Origin: Parasphingorhabdus litoris DSM 22379
Lineage (GTDB): Bacteria > Pseudomonadota > Alphaproteobacteria > Sphingomonadales > Sphingomonadaceae
Assembly (NCBI RefSeq): GCF_020906275.1
Contig: NZ_CP086727.1
Location: forward strand, 1,860,001 to 1,924,000
DNA: 64,000 nt
Reading direction: 5' to 3'
Part shown: positions 45,097 through 54,733 of the stretch, in pieces
Layout: the number at the start of each line of letters is the position of its first letter
How positions within the stretch are numbered: position 1 is the first letter of the stretch
Notes under the pieces: generated by a model
Seen by the model: only the letters and a program-made list of their open reading frames with translations
Databases searched by the model: none
Told to the model about the DNA's origin: nothing
Translations under genes and position numbers: made by a program

Positions 45097-45891
45097 TCAG
45101 TAGGATGTATCGACATCATGCTTTTTGCAGGCAAGATCGATATAAGAGCCCGGGGCAGGGGGCTTATCAAACAAGCCCACTAATCGGCTGTGCCACATAT
45201 GGACGGCAACGGTATCATCCTCCAGCATGGCTTCGACGACTTCTGCCGGCTCATATAAGTCCCGCGCATCCTTCCATCGAACCGGATAAAAGACGCTTGG
45301 CGGCTTGGCATAGGCCTCGAGTTTGTTCTTTTTGATGACATGAGTGACCAGGCCAGAGGAATAAGTACCCCATGGCATTTCGTCCAAACCGATTGGGCCT
45401 TTGGTTAGTCTTTGCCAGTAAAATGCCAATGATCGTTTTGGACCGAACCAAGGCGGGCGTGTATTAGGCTGCGGTATTGAGATGAGGTCAGATACCATTG
45501 CCGAGCCCTCGGGCGCCAAAAGGACGGCATTATTGACCCAACCTTCATATTCCCAGCAGAACACATGATCGGAGTCGAAATCCAATGGCTTCAGAAAATA
45601 GAAGTCCATATCGACCCAATAGCCCAATCCCTTGGCCAGCAGCTCATAGCGCCAGAAATTTGCGCCCAATGCTACCGAACCCGTATCTGCATAGGTCAAT
45701 AATCTGTCACGGGGCATGACCTCAGCCGCATCCCGCAGTTCGATGCCATCCGGTACACCTTCAAGCTTGTCAGGTTCATAAGACCAGAGGGTAAAATCAT
45801 GTCCCACAGCCAAAGCAGATTGAAGACACAGACGCTCAAGATAGCTCAGTTTATTGCCGACCCAAAGAGAGTTGAGTTGTTCCAATGCCAA
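45097..45891 (-). CDS. GT32-like glycosyltransferase
   Basis: 264 residues. LNSLWVGNKLSYLERLCLQSA and GANFWRYELLAKGLGYWVDMDFYFLKPL are typical of the capsular/GT32 family with its DxD in VDMDF; the VAVHMWHSRL near the end is also characteristic. The start is uncertain: the frame has no ATG, so a TTG at 45891 is used; the alternative TTG at 45885 would shorten it by two residues. Transcribed against its neighbours. Confidence 0.78.
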   Translation of the reverse strand: MALEQLNSLWVGNKLSYLERLCLQSALAVGHDFTLWSYEPDKLEGVPDGIELRDAAEVMPRDRLLTYADTGSVALGANFWRYELLAKGLGYWVDMDFYFLKPLDFDSDHVFCWEYEGWVNNAVLLAPEGSAMVSDLISIPQPNTRPPWFGPKRSLAFYWQRLTKGPIGLDEMPWGTYSSGLVTHVIKKNKLEAYAKPPSVFYPVRWKDARDLYEPAEVVEAMLEDDTVAVHMWHSRLVGLFDKPPAPGSYIDLACKKHDVDTSY

Positions 45892-45934
45892 TATGTTACT
45901 CCACCAAAAACCAACTGCGACCGCGTTTTCCTAT

Positions 45935-45952
45935 ACATTGTGTGGACAATGT
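45935..45952. promoter_or_regulatory. short dyad upstream of the GT32-like gene
   Basis: ACATTGT (45935-45941) and ACAATGT (45946-45952) form a perfect inverted repeat with a 4-nt spacer, 44 bp upstream of the gene start. It may be a regulator site; TATAGG on the minus strand lies beside it. The rest of the 45892-46094 gap shows nothing distinctive. Confidence 0.3.
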
Positions 45953-46094
45953 GTCGATGCGCTTTTTCCGTTAAAATCCAACATGATCGCCGCTCCTGAT
46001 CAAAAATAGTCGCTTTTCCGATAATGCGCAGTGATTGGGTTAACAGAACGGTAAATCATTTTTATTAAATACCGATCTAAGGTTATTCTCCATT

Positions 46095-46781
46095 ATGTCA
46101 AAATATCCACAAATTGTGAATGACGCGCGCGCACTCTGGCGAGCCATAAGACTGCGAGGCTTTTCCTCGTCCAGCGATATCACTATTCCTGATCAGCCAG
46201 CATTTGATCCCGAATTTGACGCACTATTTCGCGAAGAAATACAAAAATCAGAATTTTATCTTGAATTTGGATCCGGTGCCTCAACCGTTTTAGCGGCCAA
46301 AGCGGGGGTAGAGACAATTTGCGTCGAAAGTGATCAAAACTATGCTGATGCAGTTCGCAGAAAAGTTGGAACAGGCGCCCCTGTTACCATCATCCACAGT
46401 GATATCGGACTAACCGAAGAATGGGGCTATCCTGTTTTTACGCGGCCATCGGAAACACGGCACAAGCGCTGGAGAAATTACACAGAAAAGGCGTTTGCCA
46501 AGATTGGGCAATCAAATAGATTTCCGGACATGATATTGGTCGATGGTCGTTTCCGCATCGCATGCGCCATGGCTTCAGCACATCATGCGCAGAAGGCGAA
46601 AGCCAGCTGCACGCTCTATATCGATGACTATGTTGGAAGACCCCATTATCTGGTTGTAGAAGACTATCTGGGATCGCCAGAGATCATCGGCAGAACCGCT
46701 TGTTTTTCATTGGTTCCTGGACAATTGAAACAAGAAATCACTCATGACCTGGTCCACGAATTCCATAAAGATTTTCGCTGA
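46095..46781 (+). CDS. SAM-dependent methyltransferase-like protein
   Basis: 228 residues. YLEFGSGASTVLAAKAGVETICVESD matches motif I and post-I of Rossmann-fold methyltransferases (glycine-rich loop and acidic strand end). LVDGRFRIACAMASAHH and LYIDDYVGRPHY resemble motifs of uncharacterised EPS-locus methyltransferases. Target unknown; could decorate the polysaccharide or act elsewhere. Converges on the CpsD-like gene. Confidence 0.7.
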   Translation: MSKYPQIVNDARALWRAIRLRGFSSSSDITIPDQPAFDPEFDALFREEIQKSEFYLEFGSGASTVLAAKAGVETICVESDQNYADAVRRKVGTGAPVTIIHSDIGLTEEWGYPVFTRPSETRHKRWRNYTEKAFAKIGQSNRFPDMILVDGRFRIACAMASAHHAQKAKASCTLYIDDYVGRPHYLVVEDYLGSPEIIGRTACFSLVPGQLKQEITHDLVHEFHKDFR

Positions 46782-46820
46782 TCCAGTCTGTATGAACTCA
46801 ATCAGCTTCTGACCGATGGA

Positions 46821-47615
46821 TCAGTCGGAATAATATTTGCTATATTCCGAGTTGCCATAACCATAGCCATAAGGATCAATCAGACCGCCAACATAGCGGT
46901 TGAGAACCGTTCCAAGGCACGGCGTAGGCTTCAACAGAGAAACCGTGTTGTTCATCTGTTTTTTGGTTGTGATCCCTTGCTCGATAATCAGCATATAGGC
47001 ATCAAGATGCTGGGCGATCATGATGGTATCGTCATTCGCAAATGCAGGCGGTAAATCACATATTACAATCACATCATCAGGAAGGCTCTTTATCGCAGCC
47101 ATCAACGCTTCAAACCGCTTCCCAGCCAATAGTTCCGCAGAATTGGTTTTGACACGATAGCACGGGAAAATCGCCAAGTTACTATCACCAATGCGGCGAC
47201 CGACAGATTGCAGGTCATCTGTTTCGCCAGCAAGATATTCGCCAAGGCCAACTTTGCCTTCTATACCCAAGGCCTCAGCCAGTGATCCGCGTCGCAGATC
47301 AAAATCAAACAGATATATTTGCTTCTCAGATAAACGCGACAGTGCCGCAGCCAGATTCATCGACAAAAAAGACTTGCCGGCTGCCGGCGTCGCGGACGTC
47401 ATACCGAAAAGTTTCCATCTGTTCGCATCAAGCGTCTTCACCACTTGCGAGCGCAACAGGTTGAAAGGCCGTGAACGGATGTCATTGCCGTCAAAACCAA
47501 CAATATGGTTGGTTTCCAGCGTCGCTTCATCGGGCACTAATGCTTCCAGCTGTGATGGGTTGGGGATCACAACTGAGCCTGAAAAATCAGATGGTTTGTC
47601 GTTGCTACTAAGCAC
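46821..47615 (-). CDS. CpsD/CapB-like tyrosine kinase ATPase
   Basis: 264 residues of MinD-like P-loop ATPase with Walker A TPAAGKS (Lys81), the FDFDLRRGS Walker A' and VICDLPP segments, and a tyrosine-rich C-terminus (YGYGYGNSEYSKYY) that should be the autophosphorylation tail. It is separate from its membrane activator (the Wzz-like gene just upstream), as in Gram-positive BY-kinases, instead of fused. The start is GTG at 47615. Last gene of the minus-strand wza-omp-wzz-cpsD operon. Confidence 0.85.
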   Translation of the reverse strand: MLSSNDKPSDFSGSVVIPNPSQLEALVPDEATLETNHIVGFDGNDIRSRPFNLLRSQVVKTLDANRWKLFGMTSATPAAGKSFLSMNLAAALSRLSEKQIYLFDFDLRRGSLAEALGIEGKVGLGEYLAGETDDLQSVGRRIGDSNLAIFPCYRVKTNSAELLAGKRFEALMAAIKSLPDDVIVICDLPPAFANDDTIMIAQHLDAYMLIIEQGITTKKQMNNTVSLLKPTPCLGTVLNRYVGGLIDPYGYGYGNSEYSKYYSD

Positions 47616-47650
47616 TGGGCATTGTCCAAAATATGAGAAATTAGGGTCGC

Positions 47651-49105
47651 TTAAAACTCTTCGGCATGAGCCTCACGGCGCCGAAAAGGCCATAAGCTAA
47701 ATCCAGATTTTTCTTCGTTTATCTCTTTGATCGTAGGAACGACAACCATAGGCGCTGCCCCCATGGCATTGGATATCGTTTTCGGATCGCGAATAGGTTG
47801 CAAAAACAGTTCGGTTCCAAACACGAGCAAGAAACCAAGCGCAAATCCGGCTCCTAAACCACCACCAGTGAGCAAAAGCCAATCTGGTGAAGATGGCTTG
47901 TCTGGAATAACCGGAGGATCAATTACAGACAGTCGCTCGCCCATCTGCTCGTTTTCAGCCTTCACACCGGCCTGTGCCGCCAATAACCGGGTCGAAACAC
48001 CTTGATACTGCTCGTTCAAGCCGTTTAGCCTTTGCTGCAACTGTTCGATTTGCTGCAAGATAAGAGGGGCCCGCGATTGGGCATTTAATGACGCGGACAT
48101 CCGCGCATTTTCTTGAGCTTTTGCTGACCGCAAGGTCGCAATTTGCGTGTTGTTGAAAGCAATTTGCTGATTAATCGTATCAACCGGCAGCTTTGACAGA
48201 TTTTGATCAGCAAGCGCTTTCGCTTCTGCCAGTCTTTGCTGGGCAAGGATAACGTCTGGATGATTATCGGAATAGATCGCCCGAGCGCCAGCCAGCTGTT
48301 GTTCTGCAGCGGCTACCACGGGATCGCGGTTAGACGACTTTAACGCATCGTCCCGCTGTGAAATAAGCTGAGAATTTTCGCGCTGTAATGCGGCTATTTG
48401 AACATCATAGCCTCCACCGCCACCACCGAACATCACGCCACTATTTCCAAGCACATTACCATTCTGTGCTTTAATCGTGGCAATTTGCCCTTCAATGGTT
48501 CGAATTTGAGTTTCCAACCCGGCAGCCTGATCAATTAAAAATTCTTCTGTGCTGCTCGCCTGCTCTGAACTAACGGTGGAATCCAGTTGCAAAATCTGTT
48601 CGGTCAAGTCTTGGGCAACACTTTGTGCTTTTACCGGGTCAGAATATTCGTAACCCAATGCAAATGCGATGGTCGCACTCTGACCGCTCCGCACACGTTG
48701 CACGTCAGCTGTCATCGGTGCGATTTCAACTGAGTCTCTCATATTTTCAACTATTTCAGACAACGGATCACTGCCGCGTTCTGATTTGTAAAGCTCGTAC
48801 TTGTTGATAAGCTCGATCAATCCGGGACGACTGAGCACTTGTTGCCTGATGCGGGCAATACGACGGTCAACTATCTCGCTGGCACCATCACCGGCGACAT
48901 CATCGGGCAGCTGCGAAGACTGCACCAGCAAAATGGCTTGCGACCGATAAACCGTCGGAAGTAGAAAATAAGATGCGATACCAGCTACAGCGCAGAGCAA
49001 AAACGGAATGATAAAGAGCCATTTCCGCTGCCAAATGATGACAGGTATCTGAGACAGGAAATTACCGCCTTCAGATTCTTGTTCATCAAGATCTTCTATG
49101 TTCAT
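47651..49105 (-). CDS. Wzz/GumC-type chain-length determinant (polysaccharide co-polymerase)
   Basis: 484 residues: N-terminal cytoplasmic stretch, first membrane helix (about 29-49), a long periplasmic coiled-coil region (about 160-395), second helix (about 424-445) after the conserved Pro-rich PVIPDKPSSP, and a short cytoplasmic tail. No kinase domain is present; the CpsD protein downstream supplies it. ATG overlaps the beta-barrel gene's stop by 4 nt. Confidence 0.88.
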   Translation of the reverse strand: MNIEDLDEQESEGGNFLSQIPVIIWQRKWLFIIPFLLCAVAGIASYFLLPTVYRSQAILLVQSSQLPDDVAGDGASEIVDRRIARIRQQVLSRPGLIELINKYELYKSERGSDPLSEIVENMRDSVEIAPMTADVQRVRSGQSATIAFALGYEYSDPVKAQSVAQDLTEQILQLDSTVSSEQASSTEEFLIDQAAGLETQIRTIEGQIATIKAQNGNVLGNSGVMFGGGGGGYDVQIAALQRENSQLISQRDDALKSSNRDPVVAAAEQQLAGARAIYSDNHPDVILAQQRLAEAKALADQNLSKLPVDTINQQIAFNNTQIATLRSAKAQENARMSASLNAQSRAPLILQQIEQLQQRLNGLNEQYQGVSTRLLAAQAGVKAENEQMGERLSVIDPPVIPDKPSSPDWLLLTGGGLGAGFALGFLLVFGTELFLQPIRDPKTISNAMGAAPMVVVPTIKEINEEKSGFSLWPFRRREAHAEEF

Positions 49106-50301
49106 CGATTATTACCAAAAGTTAGACGTATACCGATACTCACCTGAGCATTCGCCTTACGGCTTATAGCGTCTTGATAAGAGTCGGAATAGCCAAAGGA
49201 TACGAATCCGGTGAACCGCTCTTGGAATTTGTGATTATAGGTCACCGATGTGCGAAGATAATCGAAATCATCTGATATACCGGATACCGAATTGGATGAT
49301 CTGGAATAGCTTCCGTTCAAACTGATATTGTCATCACGGTTCAGCTTATGACTATAGCCAATGTTGAACGATGTCTGCGACCGGACGCCATCGAACGAAG
49401 TTGGCAGTGTTTGGCGGCTGGCCCCAAAGCATAGTTGGTTATTTTCTTTGTCCCGGCAAATATCAAAAGATCCGGAAAAATCGGTACTTTTTGTGCTGCC
49501 AACCAGGTTTTTGGACCGTGCGAAGGAAACACCAGCAGATGCAGAAATGGTGAAATCTTCTGAAATTTGATGTGTTATATTTAGTGCAGGGCTGATGATT
49601 GACGAATCTCCGGTACGCTGCCCCAAATAATTGATTTGGTTGAAGCCCGCAGAAGCACCGATCGACGTGCGGTCAGACAAAATCCGTGAATAGCCAATGC
49701 TCTGGTTGAACGAGTTAAACTCGTCCTGCACTGCGGAATCGGCAAAACGGATTGCGGTTGCACCGGCATCAACACTGATACTGTCCAGCGCGGAAAAGCT
49801 GTGAGAAAGACCCACACCCGCCTGGAAGCTATGCCGCCGTTGGTTCAAACCATTTAGAGCAATATCATCGGCTATCGGCGGTAGAAAATTATCATCAATT
49901 ACATCAGGTGGGTTGAAGAAATCATCATTTACCCCGACGATGCTGCCCCGATAACCCAAACGCCCTCGAATTTCGGTCCGTTCGGAAAGGCCATGCTCGA
50001 CGCTACCATTCACGCCGAAACTATTATTTGCCCGAAAATCTCGTTCATATTCCTCAATCCGGGCAAAGCCGCGGAGATTAAAAGTTGTCGCAGCCTCCGT
50101 AATCCTGAGCCGAGGAGCAACACTGATTGAACCACTGGCTGTTGATTCAACCGGACCGCTCTCCAGATATGGATTGGTGGAAGCCCCAACGCCAACCGCA
50201 ACATCTGTGACAAATTCGGTTTCTGCCATGGCCGGTGCGGCGCAAAGGATGGTTCCGACCACAAGACTCAACGAACTTGTGTAGTAAATTGATTTATGCA
50301 C
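49102..50301 (-). CDS. outer-membrane beta-barrel protein of the EPS export operon
   Basis: 399 residues with a signal peptide (about 1-26, cleavage after AMA). The rest alternates polar and hydrophobic residues in repeated strands with many GYS and SFGYS-like turns, as in EpsL/VpsM-type outer-membrane proteins of exosortase-linked EPS loci. Start GTG at 50301. It lies between wza and the chain-length gene on the same transcript, so a role in polysaccharide secretion is likely. Confidence 0.8.
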   Translation of the reverse strand: MHKSIYYTSSLSLVVGTILCAAPAMAETEFVTDVAVGVGASTNPYLESGPVESTASGSISVAPRLRITEAATTFNLRGFARIEEYERDFRANNSFGVNGSVEHGLSERTEIRGRLGYRGSIVGVNDDFFNPPDVIDDNFLPPIADDIALNGLNQRRHSFQAGVGLSHSFSALDSISVDAGATAIRFADSAVQDEFNSFNQSIGYSRILSDRTSIGASAGFNQINYLGQRTGDSSIISPALNITHQISEDFTISASAGVSFARSKNLVGSTKSTDFSGSFDICRDKENNQLCFGASRQTLPTSFDGVRSQTSFNIGYSHKLNRDDNISLNGSYSRSSNSVSGISDDFDYLRTSVTYNHKFQERFTGFVSFGYSDSYQDAISRKANAQVSIGIRLTFGNNR

Positions 50302-50328
50302 GATTATTCCCCCCAGCGGATATTTCGT

Positions 50329-50943
50329 TTATGGTACGATGACCGTATCGCCTGTTTGAATAGTTGGAATGGCGCGTCTGGAAACGGCCTTCGCAGCACC
50401 GCTGCGCTTAAACAAGCCGCCCAAGCTTGCGCGAATAGTTGTTAAGCCGTTCGGCGTTTTACGGACGATGGAAATGCCATCAAGATCGGCAAATTGGCTA
50501 GGGCCACCAGCCAAACTCAACGCTTCCAGCAGATTTACGTAACGTCCTGGCGTGAAGCTGCCCGGAGAGTTAACGCGGCCCATCACAGAAAATTGCAAGC
50601 CAGATGGCGTGCTCACCGAAACGGTAACTTGCGGCACCTGCCCACGATATTGGTTTTCTAGGCCTTTGCTAACTACGGCTTCAATCTCATAGGGTAGTTT
50701 GCCGGCTGCTTCTATTCTGCCGACCAGCGGAAAAGAAAAGGTACCATCTGGCAAAACCCGGATCTGTCGTTGAAGGCGCTCTTCACCCCAAACATAGACT
50801 TCAATATCGTCCCCCGCGTTAATTCGGTAAGCCGCCTGATTTGAAGTCGCAGCAACCGCACCATTTGTATCGGGTGCAGCGGTTTGCGCGTTGGCCGAAA
50901 CCGCAAAGATCGCGAAAATCACGGCCATTAACATTTTCTTCAT
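50329..50943 (-). CDS. Wza-like polysaccharide export protein
   Basis: 204 residues. Signal peptide (about 1-19), then a Poly_export domain (YRINAGDDIEVYVWGEERLQRQIRVLPDGTFSFPLVGRIEAAG split across residues 35-80) and one SLBB-type segment (VMGRVNSPGSFTPGRYVNLLEALSLAGG). There is no lipobox cysteine, unlike E. coli Wza; the shorter length matches alphaproteobacterial EPS loci. First gene of the minus-strand operon; the 168-bp region upstream is shared with the divergent TPR lipoprotein. Confidence 0.87.
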   Translation of the reverse strand: MKKMLMAVIFAIFAVSANAQTAAPDTNGAVAATSNQAAYRINAGDDIEVYVWGEERLQRQIRVLPDGTFSFPLVGRIEAAGKLPYEIEAVVSKGLENQYRGQVPQVTVSVSTPSGLQFSVMGRVNSPGSFTPGRYVNLLEALSLAGGPSQFADLDGISIVRKTPNGLTTIRASLGGLFKRSGAAKAVSRRAIPTIQTGDTVIVP

Positions 50944-51111
50944 TGGTACAACTCATCCATCATTTCTACTTCACAGCCGGGTGCTATATAGCTTAAAGCC
51001 TTGGCTTGCCACTGGAAAAGACAGGAAATCCTTATGAAAGGCCGGTCTTAACCATGTATTTTGTTGGTTTATCACACCAATTGCCTCTGTGAACTGTGAC
51101 ATTTAATTATC

Positions 51112-52698
51112 ATGAAAAGAAACATGTTATCGTTAACGCTGCCGATTCGAAGAATTCCGACCTGGATTTTGGTTGGTTTTTTGTCAATCGGGCTGAACGG
51201 ATGTGATTCTGCTTCTGAAAATGCCGCGCAAGCAGGGTTGGAAGCTCAACAATTATTCGATCAGAAAAACTATTACGGGGCTCGCAAAGCCATTTCAGAA
51301 GCACTTGCCGCGCGGGATGACGATCCCAAACTTCACTTATTGAAGGGAAGAATTGAATTGGCTTCGGGGCGGCCAACGGATGCATATTTGGCATATTCTG
51401 ATGCATTATCGTTGGAAGCAACCAATGCTGAAGCACTCCAGGCAGTGTCGCAATTGGGATTGCGGACGGGTCACCTAAGAGAAGCAGAACGGGCGGCAGA
51501 TACTATGCTTTCCTTTTCTCCTGAATTACCAGAAGCATTGTTAACGAAAGGGTTGGTTGCACTGGTTCGGCGTAAACACAAAGACGCTTTGGGTTATGCT
51601 AACAGAATACTAGCAGTTCGGCCCGGTGATGAAGCTGGGACGATTTTAAAGGCGAGAACCTTAGCGCTGACCAATAGAACCGATGAAGCCCTGGAACTCA
51701 TTCAAAGCTCTACTGAAGACCAGAATTACACTGAGGGCGCCGATATGACACTGATCGAGTTATATCGTGTGACCAGCAATCTGCCCGAAATGAAGGCTAC
51801 TTTCGAAAGACTGATGGAGCGCAGACCAGATGATATTCACATGCAAATTGACTATGCGAATACGCTCTACAAATCGGGAGAACCATTGGAAGCGCGCAAG
51901 TTAATTGAACCGATGTTGCGTAAAAAACTGACTGACAACAGGGCATTAGTGAAGATTACGAACTTATGGCTCGAATATGATCCAAACCCTTTGACCGAAA
52001 ATATGTTTTCCTTTCTGTCGAAAGAAGGTTCTCTGGAATCTCGGATCGCTATTGGCCGGTATCTTCTGGCACGCGGAAAAGCAACGGAAGCTAACCGGAT
52101 ATTGCAATCGGTTTCCCGGCAAATTTCTCTTGAAGCCAGCGCGCTTTATGCTCGCACGCTTTATGAGATGGGAGAAACTGCTGAGGCTAACAGATTTGCA
52201 TCCATCATATTGGATGAAGATGAAACAAATGCGGATGCGTTACTGATCCGAGTGAAGCAATCAATCGCAGACAAAAACTATGCGAAAGCCATAAATGACG
52301 CGCAGATAATTGTGAGAGACAATCCAAAACTACGCGCTGGCTATTTGAGCCTGATTGATGTCTACACTGCAAAAAATGACAAAAATGGTGCGAAACGCGT
52401 GTTTGTTGACGCTGCAAAGCAACTCCCACAGGATCTGATTCTGTTCGAAAAATATACCGATTTTCTGCTGGATAACGATGATAAGGTCCGAGCAACCATA
52501 GTTGCGCGTACATTTGCCCGGGACACAACTGCCTCTGTCAAAGCATGGCAATTATATGAAAAAACTTGTGAAGAAGCAGACTTGGAAAGCTGCAGACAGC
52601 AAGCCAATTTGGGGGCGAAAGCTGCTAATATAATCTATGCCATAGACGTACCGCCAGGCACACCGCCGACCCGCGGGCTATTTGGACGGCTTAACTAA
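51112..52698 (+). CDS. TPR-repeat lipoprotein of the EPS locus
   Basis: 528 residues. An N-terminal signal with lipobox LNGC (Cys31) predicts a lipoprotein. The body consists of tetratricopeptide repeats (for example ALSLEATNAEALQAVSQLG, NRILAVRPGDEAGTILKART and DAQIIVRDNPKLRAGYLSL). It resembles the TPR proteins of exosortase-associated EPS systems (PrsT-like). The stop shares a base with the next ATG, so the two genes are coupled. Confidence 0.82.
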   Translation: MKRNMLSLTLPIRRIPTWILVGFLSIGLNGCDSASENAAQAGLEAQQLFDQKNYYGARKAISEALAARDDDPKLHLLKGRIELASGRPTDAYLAYSDALSLEATNAEALQAVSQLGLRTGHLREAERAADTMLSFSPELPEALLTKGLVALVRRKHKDALGYANRILAVRPGDEAGTILKARTLALTNRTDEALELIQSSTEDQNYTEGADMTLIELYRVTSNLPEMKATFERLMERRPDDIHMQIDYANTLYKSGEPLEARKLIEPMLRKKLTDNRALVKITNLWLEYDPNPLTENMFSFLSKEGSLESRIAIGRYLLARGKATEANRILQSVSRQISLEASALYARTLYEMGETAEANRFASIILDEDETNADALLIRVKQSIADKNYAKAINDAQIIVRDNPKLRAGYLSLIDVYTAKNDKNGAKRVFVDAAKQLPQDLILFEKYTDFLLDNDDKVRATIVARTFARDTTASVKAWQLYEKTCEEADLESCRQQANLGAKAANIIYAIDVPPGTPPTRGLFGRLN

Positions 52699-53504
52699 TG
52701 TCAGAAACGGCAGCTCCGATACCCGATATGGACCAGCCAAGGCAGGCAGATAACACTATCTCGTTTCTGGGGATCGATATTGCTCCTCTGAATCTGCAGC
52801 AAGCCCTTGATACCGTTGACAATATGGCCAGAGCTGACCAGTTTTCCTATATCGTGACACCCAATGTCGATCACTTTGTAAATTTGTACCCTGAAATACC
52901 AGATGCCCGAAATACGGCCTTTCGCGAAGCCTATGAAGCCGCATCTTTGACATTATGCGACAGTCGGGTCGTGCGCGCCTTGGCCCGCTTTGCCGGCATT
53001 GACCTGACCGTCGTTCCAGGCAGTGACCTAACGGCATCCCTATTCCAAAACAGGTTAGGGCAGGGGGATCGTGTGGCAATTATCGGGGGCGATGCAAACC
53101 TGCTGCGCGATTTATCACGCCTTTACCCAGCTCCAACCTATACGCAGCATATTCCCCCTATGGGCATTCTCACAAAACCCAATGCAATGGTCGATATCGT
53201 CGATTTCGTTGCCGATGCAAAAGCGCATTATATCCTCTTCGCCATCGGTGCGCCGCAGAGTGAAATCATCGCCCATCAATGCCAGAAATCCGGTAAAGCT
53301 ACAGGCGTTGGCTTGTGCATAGGTGCTTCGCTGGAATTTATAACATCGGTTAAAAAGCGTGCGCCTGTATGGATGCAGAAGGCCGGGTTGGAATGGTCAT
53401 TCAGGCTCTTTAGCGAGCCGTCTCGCTTGTGGCGCCGTTATCTTGTCGAAGGCCCAAGAATCTTCAAAATTTTTCTGGAGCATAACAAGTCTGGCAAGCC
53501 TTAG
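52698..53504 (+). CDS. WecG/TagA/CpsF family glycosyltransferase
   Basis: 268 residues. IVTPNVDHFVNLY near 51-63 (substrate Asp), LTLCDSRVVRALARFAGID, VAIIGGDANLLRDL and FAIGAPQSEIIAHQC are the family signatures. Transfers a sugar, often N-acetylmannosamine or a related uronic acid, to a lipid-linked acceptor. It overlaps the convergent GT2 gene by 4 nt at its 3' end. Confidence 0.87.
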   Translation: MSETAAPIPDMDQPRQADNTISFLGIDIAPLNLQQALDTVDNMARADQFSYIVTPNVDHFVNLYPEIPDARNTAFREAYEAASLTLCDSRVVRALARFAGIDLTVVPGSDLTASLFQNRLGQGDRVAIIGGDANLLRDLSRLYPAPTYTQHIPPMGILTKPNAMVDIVDFVADAKAHYILFAIGAPQSEIIAHQCQKSGKATGVGLCIGASLEFITSVKKRAPVWMQKAGLEWSFRLFSEPSRLWRRYLVEGPRIFKIFLEHNKSGKP

Positions 53505-54733
53505 TCGTCCTTGTTTTCAGGAACAGCGGCTTCACCGGAACGTCTTGTTCTAATCCACCGCGTTTCGCTGCCTCGCATGAAGTTCAAATAAACCGGGATT
53601 TTCCAAAGGATATAGAGCGGAATTCTCATCAACGCTCCAAAAGTCAAAACCCGGCGTCCCTCCATCAGCCATATTATAACGGTCATCAAAATGGCCAAAC
53701 TGAACATGCCCAACAGCAAAAGGAAGGGCAGAGGTGTAGCCCCCAGATACGTGGCACCTGCAAGTAACAGGAGCATGAAGATGCCCGTCGCCATCAAAAG
53801 TGCCAAGAGCGGAACTAACAAATGCAGCCCTAGAAAAAATTCTGGCCGTGATATCCTGCGCAGCCCAGAGATAACCAAGGGTATGGCATCGCGCTTGGCT
53901 GTCGTCAGAAAACCATGCTCCCACCGTGTTCGTTGAACCAATGTGTCTTCCTCAGCTGCCGCTTCACTTGAGACGCTTGCAGATTCAAGGAAAAGAGGTG
54001 TCCGGCCTTGCTGGGTAACGGTAATGCCAAGGGCGAGATCTTCGGCGAGGTGGCTGTTAGCAAGCGGTACCGTAGCAAAAACAGACCATGGAAAAGCCAT
54101 GCCAGTACCCGTCAAAAGAGCAGCACCGCCGAGCCTTGTCATCCCGCGCTGCCTCACGAGATTTTTCACGAGCATGGCGAAATTAGATATCTGCACGACC
54201 GGAGGCGCGTCGGGGGCACTGTGAATGAGATTGGTTGCCTGGACAGGCACGGCTTTGGCTAAAGCAACTGATGCCAGTTTGGCCGCGCTATTTTTACCCA
54301 GCGCGCAGTCCGCATCCATCACAATGACACAATCTGGCGGATCAGCGGCCAATATGTCGCGACCAAAGTCAAGAGCATGGCCTTTGCCACGGCGCGTTTC
54401 GTCCTCACGCTCGGCAACTTTCGCTCCAGCCCTTCGCGCAAGTTCAGCTGTAGCATCGCTACAATTGTCAGCCACAACCAAAATTTCTGCATTGCTTGGG
54501 ATGTTATCGCTAAGCGTTTCGATGGTCTCGGTAATAATCGATGCTTCGTTATGCGCCGGGATCAAAATAGCAATGTTCAACTTTTCTGATTGGGCAGCCA
54601 TTTGGGCCTCATCCTGATCATTTCTGCGAAACAGACCAAAAGTCAGCTCAACAACAAAAATAGCGAAGAGAAGGATGAAGGGAACCGCCAGGAGCCATGA
54701 CGCCAGGGAAAGACCGTTTTCCAGATCGATCAT
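53501..54733 (-). CDS. membrane family 2 glycosyltransferase
   Basis: 410 residues: an N-terminal membrane helix (about 11-34), a GT-A domain with ILIPAHNEASII, VVADNCSDATAE, the DxD in VMDADCALG, and the QRTRWEHG motif typical of processive or cellulose-synthase-like GT2 enzymes, followed by three C-terminal helices. The DUF1996 gene is transcribed into it with a 4-nt overlap, making a two-gene operon. Confidence 0.85.
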   Translation of the reverse strand: MIDLENGLSLASWLLAVPFILLFAIFVVELTFGLFRRNDQDEAQMAAQSEKLNIAILIPAHNEASIITETIETLSDNIPSNAEILVVADNCSDATAELARRAGAKVAEREDETRRGKGHALDFGRDILAADPPDCVIVMDADCALGKNSAAKLASVALAKAVPVQATNLIHSAPDAPPVVQISNFAMLVKNLVRQRGMTRLGGAALLTGTGMAFPWSVFATVPLANSHLAEDLALGITVTQQGRTPLFLESASVSSEAAAEEDTLVQRTRWEHGFLTTAKRDAIPLVISGLRRISRPEFFLGLHLLVPLLALLMATGIFMLLLLAGATYLGATPLPFLLLLGMFSLAILMTVIIWLMEGRRVLTFGALMRIPLYILWKIPVYLNFMRGSETRWIRTRRSGEAAVPENKDD

